This document shows positions 36,527 to 44,468 of a stretch of DNA of 64,000 nt, piece by piece. Position 1 is the first letter of the stretch; every line of letters begins with the position of its first letter. The notes under the pieces were generated by a model. It did no database searches. It was not told the DNA's origin and worked only from the letters and a program-made list of their open reading frames with translations. The stretch comes from Maribacter sp. BPC-D8 (GTDB taxonomy: Bacteria; Bacteroidota; Bacteroidia; Flavobacteriales; Flavobacteriaceae): positions 4,092,001 through 4,156,000 of the forward strand of contig NZ_CP128187.1 of the NCBI RefSeq assembly GCF_035207705.1, read 5' to 3'. Both the position numbers and the translations under genes were made by a program.

Positions 36527-36564
36527 TGTTAAACATTTATTTTGTTAATGTTATGTAAACGTTA
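36527..36564 (-). promoter_or_regulatory. Pho-box-like direct repeats between the TonB receptor and the response regulator gene
   Basis: TGTTAATGTTA (36543-36553) and TGTAAACGTTA (36554-36564) are adjacent 11-bp repeats with nine of eleven matches, and TGTTAAAC recurs at 36527. Read on the minus strand they give TTTACA-N5-TTAACA, the spacing of OmpR/PhoB-family sites. A weak -7 (TTTCTTTG, complement of 36488-36495) for the TonB receptor lies about 50 bp away, so the repeats sit in an activator position. Confidence 0.5.
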
Positions 36565-36590
36565 CTACATTAAATCAATGTTAAGTGGCG

Positions 36591-36619
36591 TTGCAGTAAT
36601 AGTATTATCTTTACTTTTG
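36591..36619 (+). promoter_or_regulatory. Candidate promoter of the response-regulator operon
   Basis: TACTTTTG at 36612-36619 matches TAnnTTTG exactly. TTG at 36591-36593 lies 18 bp upstream. The ATG at 36645 follows 25 bp later. Confidence 0.5.
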
Positions 36620-36644
36620 AGCGAATCAATCTAATTTGAAAACC

Positions 36645-37331
36645 ATGAAAAAGAAGGACATTAAGATACTTTTAGTTGATGATGAACCAGATATTCTAGA
36701 GATAGTAGCTTATAATTTATCTGCTGAAGGGTACGATGTGTATACTGCTAAAAATGGAGCTGATGGTGTTGCCAAGGCAAAAAAGAAAATGCCCCACCTT
36801 ATTATACTAGATGTAATGATGCCTGAAATGGATGGTATTGAAGCTTGTGAAATTCTAAGAAGAACTTCCGGATTAGAAAATACTATCATTACCTTCTTAA
36901 CAGCTAGAGGAGAAGATTATTCTCAAGTAGCAGGTTTTGATGCTGGTGCAGATGATTACATTACCAAGCCTATAAAACCAAAAGTTTTGGTTAGTAAAGT
37001 AAATGCACTTCTTAGACGCCTTAAAAACGATGAGAATGCTCAAGAAGATATTACCCAGGTAGGTGATATCGTTATTAATAGGGAAGAGTATAAAATTGTT
37101 AAGAAGGGTAAAGAGATTATTTTACCTAGAAAAGAGTTTGAACTTCTAGCTTTGTTAACTTCAAAACCTAGTAAAGTTTTCAAGAGAGAAGTAATTCTTG
37201 ATAAAGTTTGGGGCAATGAAGTGGTTGTTGGTGGTCGTACTATAGATGTACATATTAGAAAGCTTCGTGAAAAAATTGGAGAAGACCATTTTAAGACCGT
37301 TAAAGGAGTAGGATATAAGTTTGTACTTTAA
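36645..37331 (+). CDS. OmpR/PhoB-family response regulator
   Basis: The 228-residue protein has a receiver domain with the acidic pair D12-D13, phospho-acceptor D56 (LIILDVMMPEMDG) and the conserved Lys in DDYITKP. A C-terminal winged helix of the OmpR/PhoB type follows (LPRKEFELLALLTSKPSKVFKREVILDKVWGNEVVVGGRTIDVHIRKLREKIG). The frame opens at a TTG (36636), but the ATG at 36645 is a better start. The kinase gene begins right after the stop. Sequence alone does not prove the signal; the kinase resembles PhoR and the divergent promoter has Pho-box-like repeats. Confidence 0.93.
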   Translation: MKKKDIKILLVDDEPDILEIVAYNLSAEGYDVYTAKNGADGVAKAKKKMPHLIILDVMMPEMDGIEACEILRRTSGLENTIITFLTARGEDYSQVAGFDAGADDYITKPIKPKVLVSKVNALLRRLKNDENAQEDITQVGDIVINREEYKIVKKGKEIILPRKEFELLALLTSKPSKVFKREVILDKVWGNEVVVGGRTIDVHIRKLREKIGEDHFKTVKGVGYKFVL

Positions 37332-38402
37332 ATGGCTGCTAAAGTTCGTTCAAGAAAATCATATCGTTTTGCGTTGCGCTCATCGCTTTATATTGTTATA
37401 ATTAGCATAGCGATGCTCGCTTTATTACAATGGCGATTTAGCACCATAAACTGGGGTATTTTAATATCTGCGGCGATAATTTTTTTTATAATCTCTTTTG
37501 TTACACTACAATTAAGAATAGAGAAATTCATTTACAAGCGAATTAAAAAAATCTATGATGATGTAGAGTTGCTAGAATCAAGTACCATACTTTCATACCC
37601 TGTTACTACAGATATGAAAACCTTAACTGCAGAAATCGAGAAGTTTGCTAAAGATAAAAGGATAGAGATAGACACTTTGAAAATTCGGGAAGAATACCGG
37701 AAGGACTTCTTGGGTAACGTATCTCATGAATTAAAAACGCCGTTATTTACTGTGCAAGGTTATATTGAAACCTTGCTAGATGGTGCTATTGATGACAAAA
37801 ATGTTCGTAAGAAGTATTTAATACGAGCCAATAAAGCGGTAGACCGGTTAATTTATATTGTAAAAGATTTAGATTTAATAACCAAGTTAGAAGTTGGGCA
37901 CCTTACTCTTGAAAAGCGCTCGTTCGATATTATAGATTTAATACAAAGTGTATTTGATCTGTTGGAGATGAAAGCAGCCAAGAAAAATATAACCCTAACT
38001 TTCGATATGGAATATGTTGATCCCATATTCGTATTTGCCGATAAAGAAAAAATACAACAGGTGCTTACCAATTTATTGGTCAACTCTATTAAGTACGGCA
38101 ATGATAATGGTACAACAGAGGTAAGTGTTGAAAATTTGGTCAAGAATAAGGTAATTGTTAGGGTAACCGATAATGGTGAAGGTATACCTGCAATTCATAT
38201 TCCTCGACTTTTTGAACGTTTTTATAGGGTAGACCAAAGTGGTAGTCGTCGTGAAGGTGGCTCTGGGTTGGGTCTGGCCATTGTAAAACATGTTATAGAA
38301 GCGCATGGAGAAAAAATCTATGTAGAAAGCGCTGTAGAGGTAGGTTCTGAGTTTTCTTTTACTTTAGAGAAAAGTATCGTTCAAATAGAGGAAGTACAAT
38401 AA
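37332..38402 (+). CDS. PhoR-like sensor histidine kinase
   Basis: The 356-residue protein has two membrane helices (about 17-33 and 38-60) with almost no periplasmic loop, so it probably senses through membrane partners or the membrane itself. The H-box FLGNVSHELKTPLF has phospho-accepting H132, followed by the N box LLVNSIKYGND and G boxes DNGEGIP and GGSGLGLAIVKH. The ATG comes directly after the response regulator stop. PhoR proteins that work with the Pst transporter have this layout. No pst genes are in the window. Confidence 0.93.
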   Translation: MAAKVRSRKSYRFALRSSLYIVIISIAMLALLQWRFSTINWGILISAAIIFFIISFVTLQLRIEKFIYKRIKKIYDDVELLESSTILSYPVTTDMKTLTAEIEKFAKDKRIEIDTLKIREEYRKDFLGNVSHELKTPLFTVQGYIETLLDGAIDDKNVRKKYLIRANKAVDRLIYIVKDLDLITKLEVGHLTLEKRSFDIIDLIQSVFDLLEMKAAKKNITLTFDMEYVDPIFVFADKEKIQQVLTNLLVNSIKYGNDNGTTEVSVENLVKNKVIVRVTDNGEGIPAIHIPRLFERFYRVDQSGSRREGGSGLGLAIVKHVIEAHGEKIYVESAVEVGSEFSFTLEKSIVQIEEVQ

Positions 38403-38424
38403 TCGCTAACCCTCACTTTTTTCT

Positions 38425-38432
38425 TAGATTTG
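38425..38432 (+). promoter_or_regulatory. Candidate -7 element for trmB
   Basis: TAGATTTG matches TAnnTTTG exactly, 22 bp before the GTG start. No convincing -33 element is seen, and the position is just after the kinase stop. Confidence 0.4.
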
Positions 38433-38454
38433 CCGCAGTTTAGATGTAATAATT

Positions 38455-39123
38455 GTGGGAAGTAAAAATAAATTAAAGAGATTTCAGGAAAACGAGACGT
38501 TTTCAAACGTAATTCAACCAACAAGAGAAGAAGTGGTAGGCGGTTTCCCGTTGAAAGGAAAGTGGAATACACATTTCAAAAACGACAACCCTATTGTCTT
38601 AGAATTGGGTTGTGGTAAAGGGGAGTACACCGTTGGCTTGGCTAAAAAATTTCCGAATAAGAATTTTATCGGTATCGATATTAAAGGTGCCCGTTTTTGG
38701 AAAGGAGCTAAAGAAGCTGTTGAAGAAGATATACCCAATGTTTGTTTTATACGAACTCAAATAGAATTGGTAGATCATCTTTTTGGTAAAGAAGAGGTAT
38801 CTGAAATTTGGATCACCTTCCCAGACCCACAAATAAAATACAAACGTACCAAACACCGTATGACCAATACGGCATTTTTAGAACGCTACAGACAAGTTTT
38901 AAAACCTGAAGGGACGGTTAATTTAAAAACAGACAGTGAGTTCATGCACGGGTACACTTTAGGTTTACTTCACGGTCTTGGTTTAGAGGTAGTTTATGCC
39001 AATCATGATGTGTATAAGAATGAAGGTAGCCCAAAAGAAGTTTTAGAAATACAGACTTTCTACGAAAATCAGTATCTTGAAAAAGGAAAGCCTATTACTT
39101 TTATTAGGTTCAAGGTAAACTGA
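38455..39123 (+). CDS. trmB: tRNA (guanine-N7)-methyltransferase
   Basis: The 222-residue protein methylates G46 of tRNA using S-adenosylmethionine. The SAM motif is LELGCGKGEYTVGLAKKFP near residues 47-65. The signature FPDPQIKYKRTKHRMTNTAFLERY near 122-145 corresponds to the usual FPDPWPKKRHxKRR block. It starts at a GTG (MGSKNKLKRFQENETF), which matches the N-terminus of flavobacterial homologues; no in-frame ATG lies upstream. A LysE-type gene follows after 4 bp. Confidence 0.95.
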   Translation: MGSKNKLKRFQENETFSNVIQPTREEVVGGFPLKGKWNTHFKNDNPIVLELGCGKGEYTVGLAKKFPNKNFIGIDIKGARFWKGAKEAVEEDIPNVCFIRTQIELVDHLFGKEEVSEIWITFPDPQIKYKRTKHRMTNTAFLERYRQVLKPEGTVNLKTDSEFMHGYTLGLLHGLGLEVVYANHDVYKNEGSPKEVLEIQTFYENQYLEKGKPITFIRFKVN

Positions 39124-39127
39124 TTCA

Positions 39128-39754
39128 ATGCAACAATTACCTATTTTATTTGTATTCACTTTTGGTGCGGCTTTCTTCGCGTCATTACCACCCGGTTTGC
39201 TGAATTTAAATGCAGCAAAGACCAGTGTAGAAAAGGGAAAAACAAATGGAATAATTTTTGGTTTGGGTGTTGCTCTTGCCGTAATGTTACAAACGTATGT
39301 ATCGGTACGTATCGCAAAATTAATTTCTAGAAATCAGCATGTTATAGAAATATTATTGCAATTGGCCTTAGGTATTTTCTTTGTGCTGGCAATTGTATTT
39401 TTTATAAAAGGTAGAAAGCAAGAAAATAAGCCGTTGATACTAACCGAGACTAAAAAACGAAATAGTTTTTCTAAAGGAGTGTTCTTGGCACTTATTAATC
39501 TTTTGGCGATACCGTACTATAGCGGATTGAATACGGTTTTTCACTCGCAAGGATTTATGACCTTTAAAATCATAGATGAGGTTTTGTTCATTCTGGCTGC
39601 AGGCAGTGGTACTTTTCTTGCCATGTATTTATATGTGATCTATTTTAATAAGTGGGAGCATAAAACAAAATCATTCTCTAAGAATAGTAATTTTATTTTA
39701 AGCGGATTAATGTTGTTGCTATTTGTGATTACAGCTTTTAGATTGTTTAATTAA
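39128..39754 (+). CDS. LysE/RhtB-family exporter
   Basis: The 208-residue protein has about six membrane helices and the N-terminal FASLPPGLLNLNAAKTSVEKGKTNGIIFGLGVAL pattern of the LysE family, which exports amino acids or related small molecules. Length is typical. The substrate cannot be inferred. It lies 4 bp after trmB and 13 bp before the MGMT-like gene, so the three probably form one transcript. Confidence 0.85.
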   Translation: MQQLPILFVFTFGAAFFASLPPGLLNLNAAKTSVEKGKTNGIIFGLGVALAVMLQTYVSVRIAKLISRNQHVIEILLQLALGIFFVLAIVFFIKGRKQENKPLILTETKKRNSFSKGVFLALINLLAIPYYSGLNTVFHSQGFMTFKIIDEVLFILAAGSGTFLAMYLYVIYFNKWEHKTKSFSKNSNFILSGLMLLLFVITAFRLFN

Positions 39755-39767
39755 ACGGATGTAGCCG

Positions 39768-40112
39768 ATGAAACCTGAAAATGAGAATTTCTTTGAAAGA
39801 GTATATCAGGTAGCACGGTTAATACCCGAGGGGCGTGTAACTTCTTACGGCGCAATAGCCAAATACTTAGGTGCGGCCCGTAGTGCAAGAATGGTAGGCT
39901 GGGCAATGAATGCATCGCACAATATGGATGACATACCCGCACATAGAGTAGTCAATAAAGCCGGGCTATTAACTGGTAAGCATCATTTTGATGGCACCAA
40001 TCTCATGCAACAACTGTTAGAAGGTGAGGGAGTAGTAATTAAAGACTTGCAAATAGTACAATTAGAAAATTACTTTTGGGATCCATTTACAGAGCTAAAA
40101 GCAGAATTATAG
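39768..40112 (+). CDS. Alkyltransferase-like protein (MGMT fold without the catalytic Cys)
   Basis: The 114-residue protein corresponds to the DNA-binding domain of O6-alkylguanine-DNA alkyltransferase. It has the wing/arginine-finger region IPEGRVTSYGAIAKYLGAARSARMVGWAMNAS. The active-site motif PCHR(V/I) reads PAHRVV, so the acceptor Cys is Ala. ATL proteins keep the fold, bind O6-alkylguanine and recruit nucleotide excision repair instead of removing the alkyl group. The gene is the last of the trmB-LysE-ATL run and converges on the kinase gene with a 2-bp gap. Confidence 0.88.
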   Translation: MKPENENFFERVYQVARLIPEGRVTSYGAIAKYLGAARSARMVGWAMNASHNMDDIPAHRVVNKAGLLTGKHHFDGTNLMQQLLEGEGVVIKDLQIVQLENYFWDPFTELKAEL

Positions 40113-40114
40113 CG

Positions 40115-41461
40115 CTATTGAAATGTTAGGGTAAATGTTGTCTTTTCATTAGATACTACCCGAATTGACCCGCCGTGCAAACGCATTATCTGCTTGCTTA
40201 AGCTTAAACCGATTCCTGTTCCAGTATTTTTGGTTGTAAAAAACGGAACAAATATTTCATCTAACAACTCCGCAGAAACCCCAGGTCCGTTATCGGTAAC
40301 CGTAATATATTTTTTACCCTGCGCATCTTCTTCTGCTTTTATAATGATGCTACCCTCATCTTGTTCTTCTAAAGCCTGCTGGGCATTTTTTCCTAGGTTT
40401 AAAAGTATTTGGGTAAGCTGTTTTTCGTCAATATACAGTTCTAAGTCTTCAGGTTCAGATGATACTTCTAAGGTAATATTATGTCCGTTGGTATACTCCT
40501 GTAATAACAACCGTACTTTTTCTAAAATCTTGCTAGCTGGTATTAATTCTCGATCAGGTTCGGGTACACTTAAAAATGTTCGGTACGACTGTACAAAACT
40601 CATTAAATCATTGCCTTGTTCTTTGATAACCTCTAAACCTTTTGCAGAATTTTTTATCTGAAGTTCTCCGAATTCTTCGGGCGTAGAAAGCACATTACCT
40701 TTTTTAAAGTATTTTAAGATAGACTCAGATATAGAAGTAATCGGAGTAATGGTATTCATGATTTCATGGGTTAGAACACGTATTAATTTTGCCCAAGAAT
40801 CAGTTTCTTTATCATCTAATTCCTTTTGAATATCATGAACAATAACCAATAATAACTGCTTACCTTCAATAGTGATAGGCGTACACTTTAGCGTTAATAC
40901 TTTTTTACCCCGTTCATTACCTAAAGAATATAATGTGCTTTCGAAAGGCTCTAAAGATTCAAAAAGGCTATAGAGATTAGGGTCTATTTGTTTTAATTGC
41001 TTAACATGGTTAAGTGGTCGGTAGTTGAGCAAATCTTGCACCGTTGGGTTCGCGTATAAAATATGCCCCTTGTCATTAACGGTAAATATACCAATGTCTG
41101 CTTGCCTTAATATTTCTTGGTAATACTGCTCTTGGGCTTGTTTTTTTACATGAATATCTTGAATCATTCCATTCAGCATATTCAAGCTTTGGTTGAGTTC
41201 TTCAATAGATTTTACACTCAGTTTTTCAGGAAAACGTAAAGTGAAATCTTCATTTTTAATGGCGTCAAAGAAATAAGCAATTTTTCTATTGGTCTGGTTC
41301 ACGTAATGTATGAGTCCGTATGTCTGTCCTATAAAAACAAGACTTAAAATAACACTGAGCAGATAATGTTCTTTAAAAAACAGAAATGCAGTGAGTAGCG
41401 CACAAACGGCTATCAGAATAATTCTGAAAACAAGTTGGTAGTATATACTTTTGCTGACCAT
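40115..41461 (-). CDS. NtrY-like sensor histidine kinase of the export regulon
   Basis: The 448-residue protein has two N-terminal membrane helices (about residues 8-50) and a HAMP-like segment. A PAS domain follows near 110-210 (ILRQADIGIFTVNDKGHILYANPTVQDLL). The H-box is VLTHEIMNTITPITSISESI with H232, the HEIMN form seen in NtrY/NtrB-type kinases. The ATP-binding domain ends with DNGPGVS and GTGIGLSLSKQIMRLHGG. Its ATG overlaps the stop of the NtrC-type gene by one base (TAATG), so the pair is translationally coupled. It probably senses an envelope signal and drives the sigma-54-type promoters found at 43, 51.7 and 54.4 kb. Confidence 0.92.
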   Translation of the reverse strand: MVSKSIYYQLVFRIILIAVCALLTAFLFFKEHYLLSVILSLVFIGQTYGLIHYVNQTNRKIAYFFDAIKNEDFTLRFPEKLSVKSIEELNQSLNMLNGMIQDIHVKKQAQEQYYQEILRQADIGIFTVNDKGHILYANPTVQDLLNYRPLNHVKQLKQIDPNLYSLFESLEPFESTLYSLGNERGKKVLTLKCTPITIEGKQLLLVIVHDIQKELDDKETDSWAKLIRVLTHEIMNTITPITSISESILKYFKKGNVLSTPEEFGELQIKNSAKGLEVIKEQGNDLMSFVQSYRTFLSVPEPDRELIPASKILEKVRLLLQEYTNGHNITLEVSSEPEDLELYIDEKQLTQILLNLGKNAQQALEEQDEGSIIIKAEEDAQGKKYITVTDNGPGVSAELLDEIFVPFFTTKNTGTGIGLSLSKQIMRLHGGSIRVVSNEKTTFTLTFQ

Positions 41462-42825
41462 TATTTGCTCGATTTTTTAAGTTTATTGTAAAGCGTTTGT
41501 CTCGAAATACCCAATTGATCGGCAGCGGCACTGTAATTTCCTTCATGGTCGTTCAGCGCTTTATTGATCATTACCAGTTCCATTTCTTCCAGCGTTTTTG
41601 GTCCGCCTTCAATAGTTACCGTAGTTTTGGTGTCCAATAGAAAATCGGTAGGTTTTAATACATTTCCTTCAGAAAGGATAACGGCACGCTCCATGGTATG
41701 CAAAAGCTCTCTAACATTACCAGGCCACGGGTAGCTCATTAATTTCTCTTGTGCAGATTGATTGATTTTTAAACTAGGCTTGCCGTATTTATTGGCGAAT
41801 TTTTTCAAGAAGAAATCTGATAATACTAACACATCATTATCTCGATCTCGTAATGCAGGTACCTGTACTTGAATGGTATTTATTCGGTATAAAAGATCTT
41901 CACGAAACAAGCCGTCAGAAACCATTTGTTCTAAATTACCATTGGTAGCGCAAATTAATCTGATATCTACAGCAATAGGTTTATTGGATCCCACACGCAC
42001 AACAACCCTATTCTGAATAACAGATAGCAGCTTTGCTTGCATCTGTAAAGAAAGGTTACCGATTTCATCTAAGAAAAGTGTACCACCATTGGCGGCTTCA
42101 AATTTACCTGCGCGGTCATCTTTAGCATCTGTAAAGGATCCTTTTACATGACCAAAAAGTTCACTTTCAAATAAATTTTCAGAGATAGACCCCATATCCA
42201 CCGAAATAAAAACCTCATTATTTCTAGCTGAAGATTTGTGAAGTTCGCGAGCGATTAGTTCTTTGCCCGTTCCGTTTTCGCCAGTAACTAATATATTCAC
42301 ATCTGTTTTGGCAACTTTCTGTACGAGGTTTAAAACACTGTTCAATGCTTTAGAATTCCCGATAATGTAATTTGAATTCTGATTGATAACCTGCTTCAAA
42401 TTACTCTCTTTCTGTTTTAGGTGCTGTACCTCTTTCTGCGATTTTCTAAGCTCGTAGGCAGATTTTACTGTGGTTAATAGTCGCTCGTTGTTCCAGGGTT
42501 TGAGAACAAAATCGGTGGCACCTTCTTTTATAGCTTCAACCGCAAGTTCTACGGCACCATAAGCGGTCATCATAATCACAGAAATATGCGATGCCTTCTT
42601 TTTTATTTCTCGAAGCCAATATAATCCCTCATTACCGGTGTTTACTCCCGCAGAAAAATTCATATCTAATAGTATGATATCAATGTCTTTTAGGTTGGGG
42701 AAAGAGGTAAGTAAATTGGGATTAGAAATAGTCTGTACACTTTTATATTCAAACTGTAATAATATCTCTAAAGCGCTCAATACACTTTTGGTATCATCTA
42801 CAACAAGTATTTTAGCATCGATCAT
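41461..42825 (-). CDS. NtrC-family sigma-54-dependent response regulator
   Basis: The 454-residue activator has a receiver domain (acidic D10-D11, phospho-acceptor D54). An AAA+ domain follows with Walker A GENGTGKE near residue 180 and Walker B GGTLFLDEIGN. The C-terminal Fis-type HTH is NYSAAADQLGISRQTLYNKLKK. The sigma-54 contact loop GAFTGA reads GSFTDA at about residues 229-234. Such proteins bind enhancer palindromes about 100 bp upstream and open -24/-12 promoters. The nearest paired palindromes start 57 bp from its ATG, in front of the divergent tolC gene, and recur before two permease units. Confidence 0.94.
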   Translation of the reverse strand: MIDAKILVVDDTKSVLSALEILLQFEYKSVQTISNPNLLTSFPNLKDIDIILLDMNFSAGVNTGNEGLYWLREIKKKASHISVIMMTAYGAVELAVEAIKEGATDFVLKPWNNERLLTTVKSAYELRKSQKEVQHLKQKESNLKQVINQNSNYIIGNSKALNSVLNLVQKVAKTDVNILVTGENGTGKELIARELHKSSARNNEVFISVDMGSISENLFESELFGHVKGSFTDAKDDRAGKFEAANGGTLFLDEIGNLSLQMQAKLLSVIQNRVVVRVGSNKPIAVDIRLICATNGNLEQMVSDGLFREDLLYRINTIQVQVPALRDRDNDVLVLSDFFLKKFANKYGKPSLKINQSAQEKLMSYPWPGNVRELLHTMERAVILSEGNVLKPTDFLLDTKTTVTIEGGPKTLEEMELVMINKALNDHEGNYSAAADQLGISRQTLYNKLKKSSK

Positions 42826-42882
42826 GGTAAATTCTATTAACTCTTTTAAAACTACACATACAAGTTTGTATTTTCATGGTAC

Positions 42883-42921
42883 TGTAAAAATATTTGACAT
42901 TATCTGTACAACATTTTTACA
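42883..42921 (+). promoter_or_regulatory. Paired enhancer palindromes, copy A (before tolC)
   Basis: TGTAAAAATATTTGACA (42883-42899) and TGTACAACATTTTTACA (42905-42921) are 17-bp imperfect palindromes separated by exactly 5 bp. The same arrangement occurs at 51634-51672 and 54324-54362. The common pattern is TGTMMA-N5-TKKACA with centres 22 bp apart, two helical turns. The pair ends 63 bp before a TGGCAC promoter element. I infer that the NtrC-type activator encoded next door binds here. Confidence 0.8.
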
Positions 42922-42984
42922 CTGATAAATAAGTGGCGATTATTTTAATGTTGTAATCAGCTGTTAATCAATATTTTAAAATTA

Positions 42985-42999
42985 TGGCACGTATATAGT
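42985..42999 (+). promoter_or_regulatory. Sigma-54-like promoter, copy A (tolC operon)
   Basis: TGGCAC (42985-42990), 5 bp, then TAGT (42996-42999). The -24 half is the canonical TGGCAC. The -12 half has GT where GC is usual, keeping the GG-N10-G spacing. Predicted transcription start is near 43010, 16 nt before the ATG at 43026. Confidence 0.65.
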
Positions 43000-43025
43000 A
43001 TAGAGAATGGCATACCAATGAAGAA

Positions 43026-44372
43026 ATGAATCAAAAATTTAAAATAACGACACTTTTACTACTCTCTATTTGGGGGTCTATACTTGCTCAAGAAAGCTGG
43101 ACATTAGATGAATGTGTTTCTTATGCAATGGAGCATAACTTGCAGTTGAACGACTTTAAATATACCAACCAATCTAACAGAGAAACCTACAGACAATCGG
43201 TTCGTAATTTGTTGCCATCGGTAAATGCATCTTCAAGCTATCTTATTAATTATGGTAGAGCAGAAGATCCTAACACAGGTACATTCGTAAATCAAGATTT
43301 TTACTCGAATAACTACTCTTTAGAATCTTCGATTGATTTGTTTCAGGGGTTTCAGAAAATAAATTCAATAAAAGCCTCTAAGTTGTTATTTAAGGCAACA
43401 CAAGAAGAAGTATTACAGCAAAAGTATTTATTGGCATTTAGAGTCATGCAAGCCTTTTATGACATTCAATTTTTTGAAGGATTGGTAGAAATATCAAAAG
43501 AACAATTAACAGTATCACAATCGAACTATAGCTTAGTTGAGAAGCAGGTAGAATTAGGCTTGAAAGCAGGAGCAGATTTGTATGAAGCAGAATCTTTATT
43601 GTTGACCGATAAATTAAATGTTACTCAAAGCAAAAATCAATTGGCTTCGGCGAAGTTGACCTTAATTCAAGAAATGAATTTAGAGAACACTTCAGACATA
43701 ACGATCCAGAAAGACTTAGAAGAAATAGTATCAGAATTTAATAGTCAAGAAATGAAATCTGATTCTGTTTATACTGAAGCAAGGGAGTTTATACCAATGA
43801 TAAAAGCGCAGGAATTTAGAGCAGAAGCAGCTAAAAAACAAGTGGCGGTTTCTAGAGGTAGATTGTACCCATCACTATCATTCTTTGCAGGTATTGGAAC
43901 AGGATATTTCGAGACCTTTAGAGATACATTAGGGAATACATTACCATTTAGAGAGCAGTTTAGAGACAATACTTCACAATATTTAGGTATTAATTTAAAT
44001 GTGCCAATTAGTAATGGCTGGTCGGCTAGATCAAGGGTTAAACAATCTAAAATTGAAAAGTTACGCGCAGAGAATAATTTAAAGACACAAGAACAGGTGT
44101 TGTTTCAGGCTATTCAGAAATTAGTACAAGATTATAATTCATTACTGGTAGAGTTGGTGCAGAGCAATCAGAAAATGGACGCGCAGAATTTAGCGTTCAC
44201 CATTGCTCAAAAGCGATATGAAAAAGGATTGATAAATGCTTTAGAACTTTTTACCGCTAAGAATTTATATGCGAGTGCCCAAAATGAAAATTTACAAGTA
44301 AAATTAAGGTCAGAAATTAATAAGAGTACGTTAGATTTTTATAGAGGATTACCAGTATTCAATATTGATTAG
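43026..44372 (+). CDS. TolC-family outer-membrane efflux protein
   Basis: The 448-residue protein has a signal peptide ending ...WGSILAQ and two copies of the outer-membrane efflux (OEP) repeat. Long alpha-helical stretches show the family patterns (WTLDECVSYAMEHNLQL, LNVTQSKNQLASAKLTLIQEMNL, LAFTIAQKRYEKGLINALELFTAKNLYASAQ). It should form the trimeric exit duct for the ABC export system encoded downstream. It is the first gene behind the sigma-54-like promoter at 42985 and is the only TolC in the cluster, so all six permeases would have to share it. Confidence 0.93.
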   Translation: MNQKFKITTLLLLSIWGSILAQESWTLDECVSYAMEHNLQLNDFKYTNQSNRETYRQSVRNLLPSVNASSSYLINYGRAEDPNTGTFVNQDFYSNNYSLESSIDLFQGFQKINSIKASKLLFKATQEEVLQQKYLLAFRVMQAFYDIQFFEGLVEISKEQLTVSQSNYSLVEKQVELGLKAGADLYEAESLLLTDKLNVTQSKNQLASAKLTLIQEMNLENTSDITIQKDLEEIVSEFNSQEMKSDSVYTEAREFIPMIKAQEFRAEAAKKQVAVSRGRLYPSLSFFAGIGTGYFETFRDTLGNTLPFREQFRDNTSQYLGINLNVPISNGWSARSRVKQSKIEKLRAENNLKTQEQVLFQAIQKLVQDYNSLLVELVQSNQKMDAQNLAFTIAQKRYEKGLINALELFTAKNLYASAQNENLQVKLRSEINKSTLDFYRGLPVFNID

Positions 44373-44382
44373 AAGAAAAAAA

Positions 44383-44407
44383 CGTCTTTGCGAGGTACGA
44401 AGCAAAC
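44383..44407. repeat. REP-like intergenic sequence between tolC and hlyD
   Basis: The segment TTGCGAGGTACGAAGCAA (44388-44405) forms a short hairpin (TTGC/GCAA). From memory it resembles the widespread flavobacterial intergenic unit TTGCGAGGAACGAAGCAA. The 96-bp gap otherwise shows nothing. Confidence 0.5.
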
Positions 44408-44468
44408 TGCTGAACCTTTGACTAGATGCTAAAAAGAAATAAGATTTAATAAAGAACAAACGATTACC

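Noticed and set aside
40194..40661. 155-codon plus-strand frame over the NtrY-like kinase gene
   Set aside because: It lies entirely antisense to the conserved kinase catalytic domain and has no family pattern.
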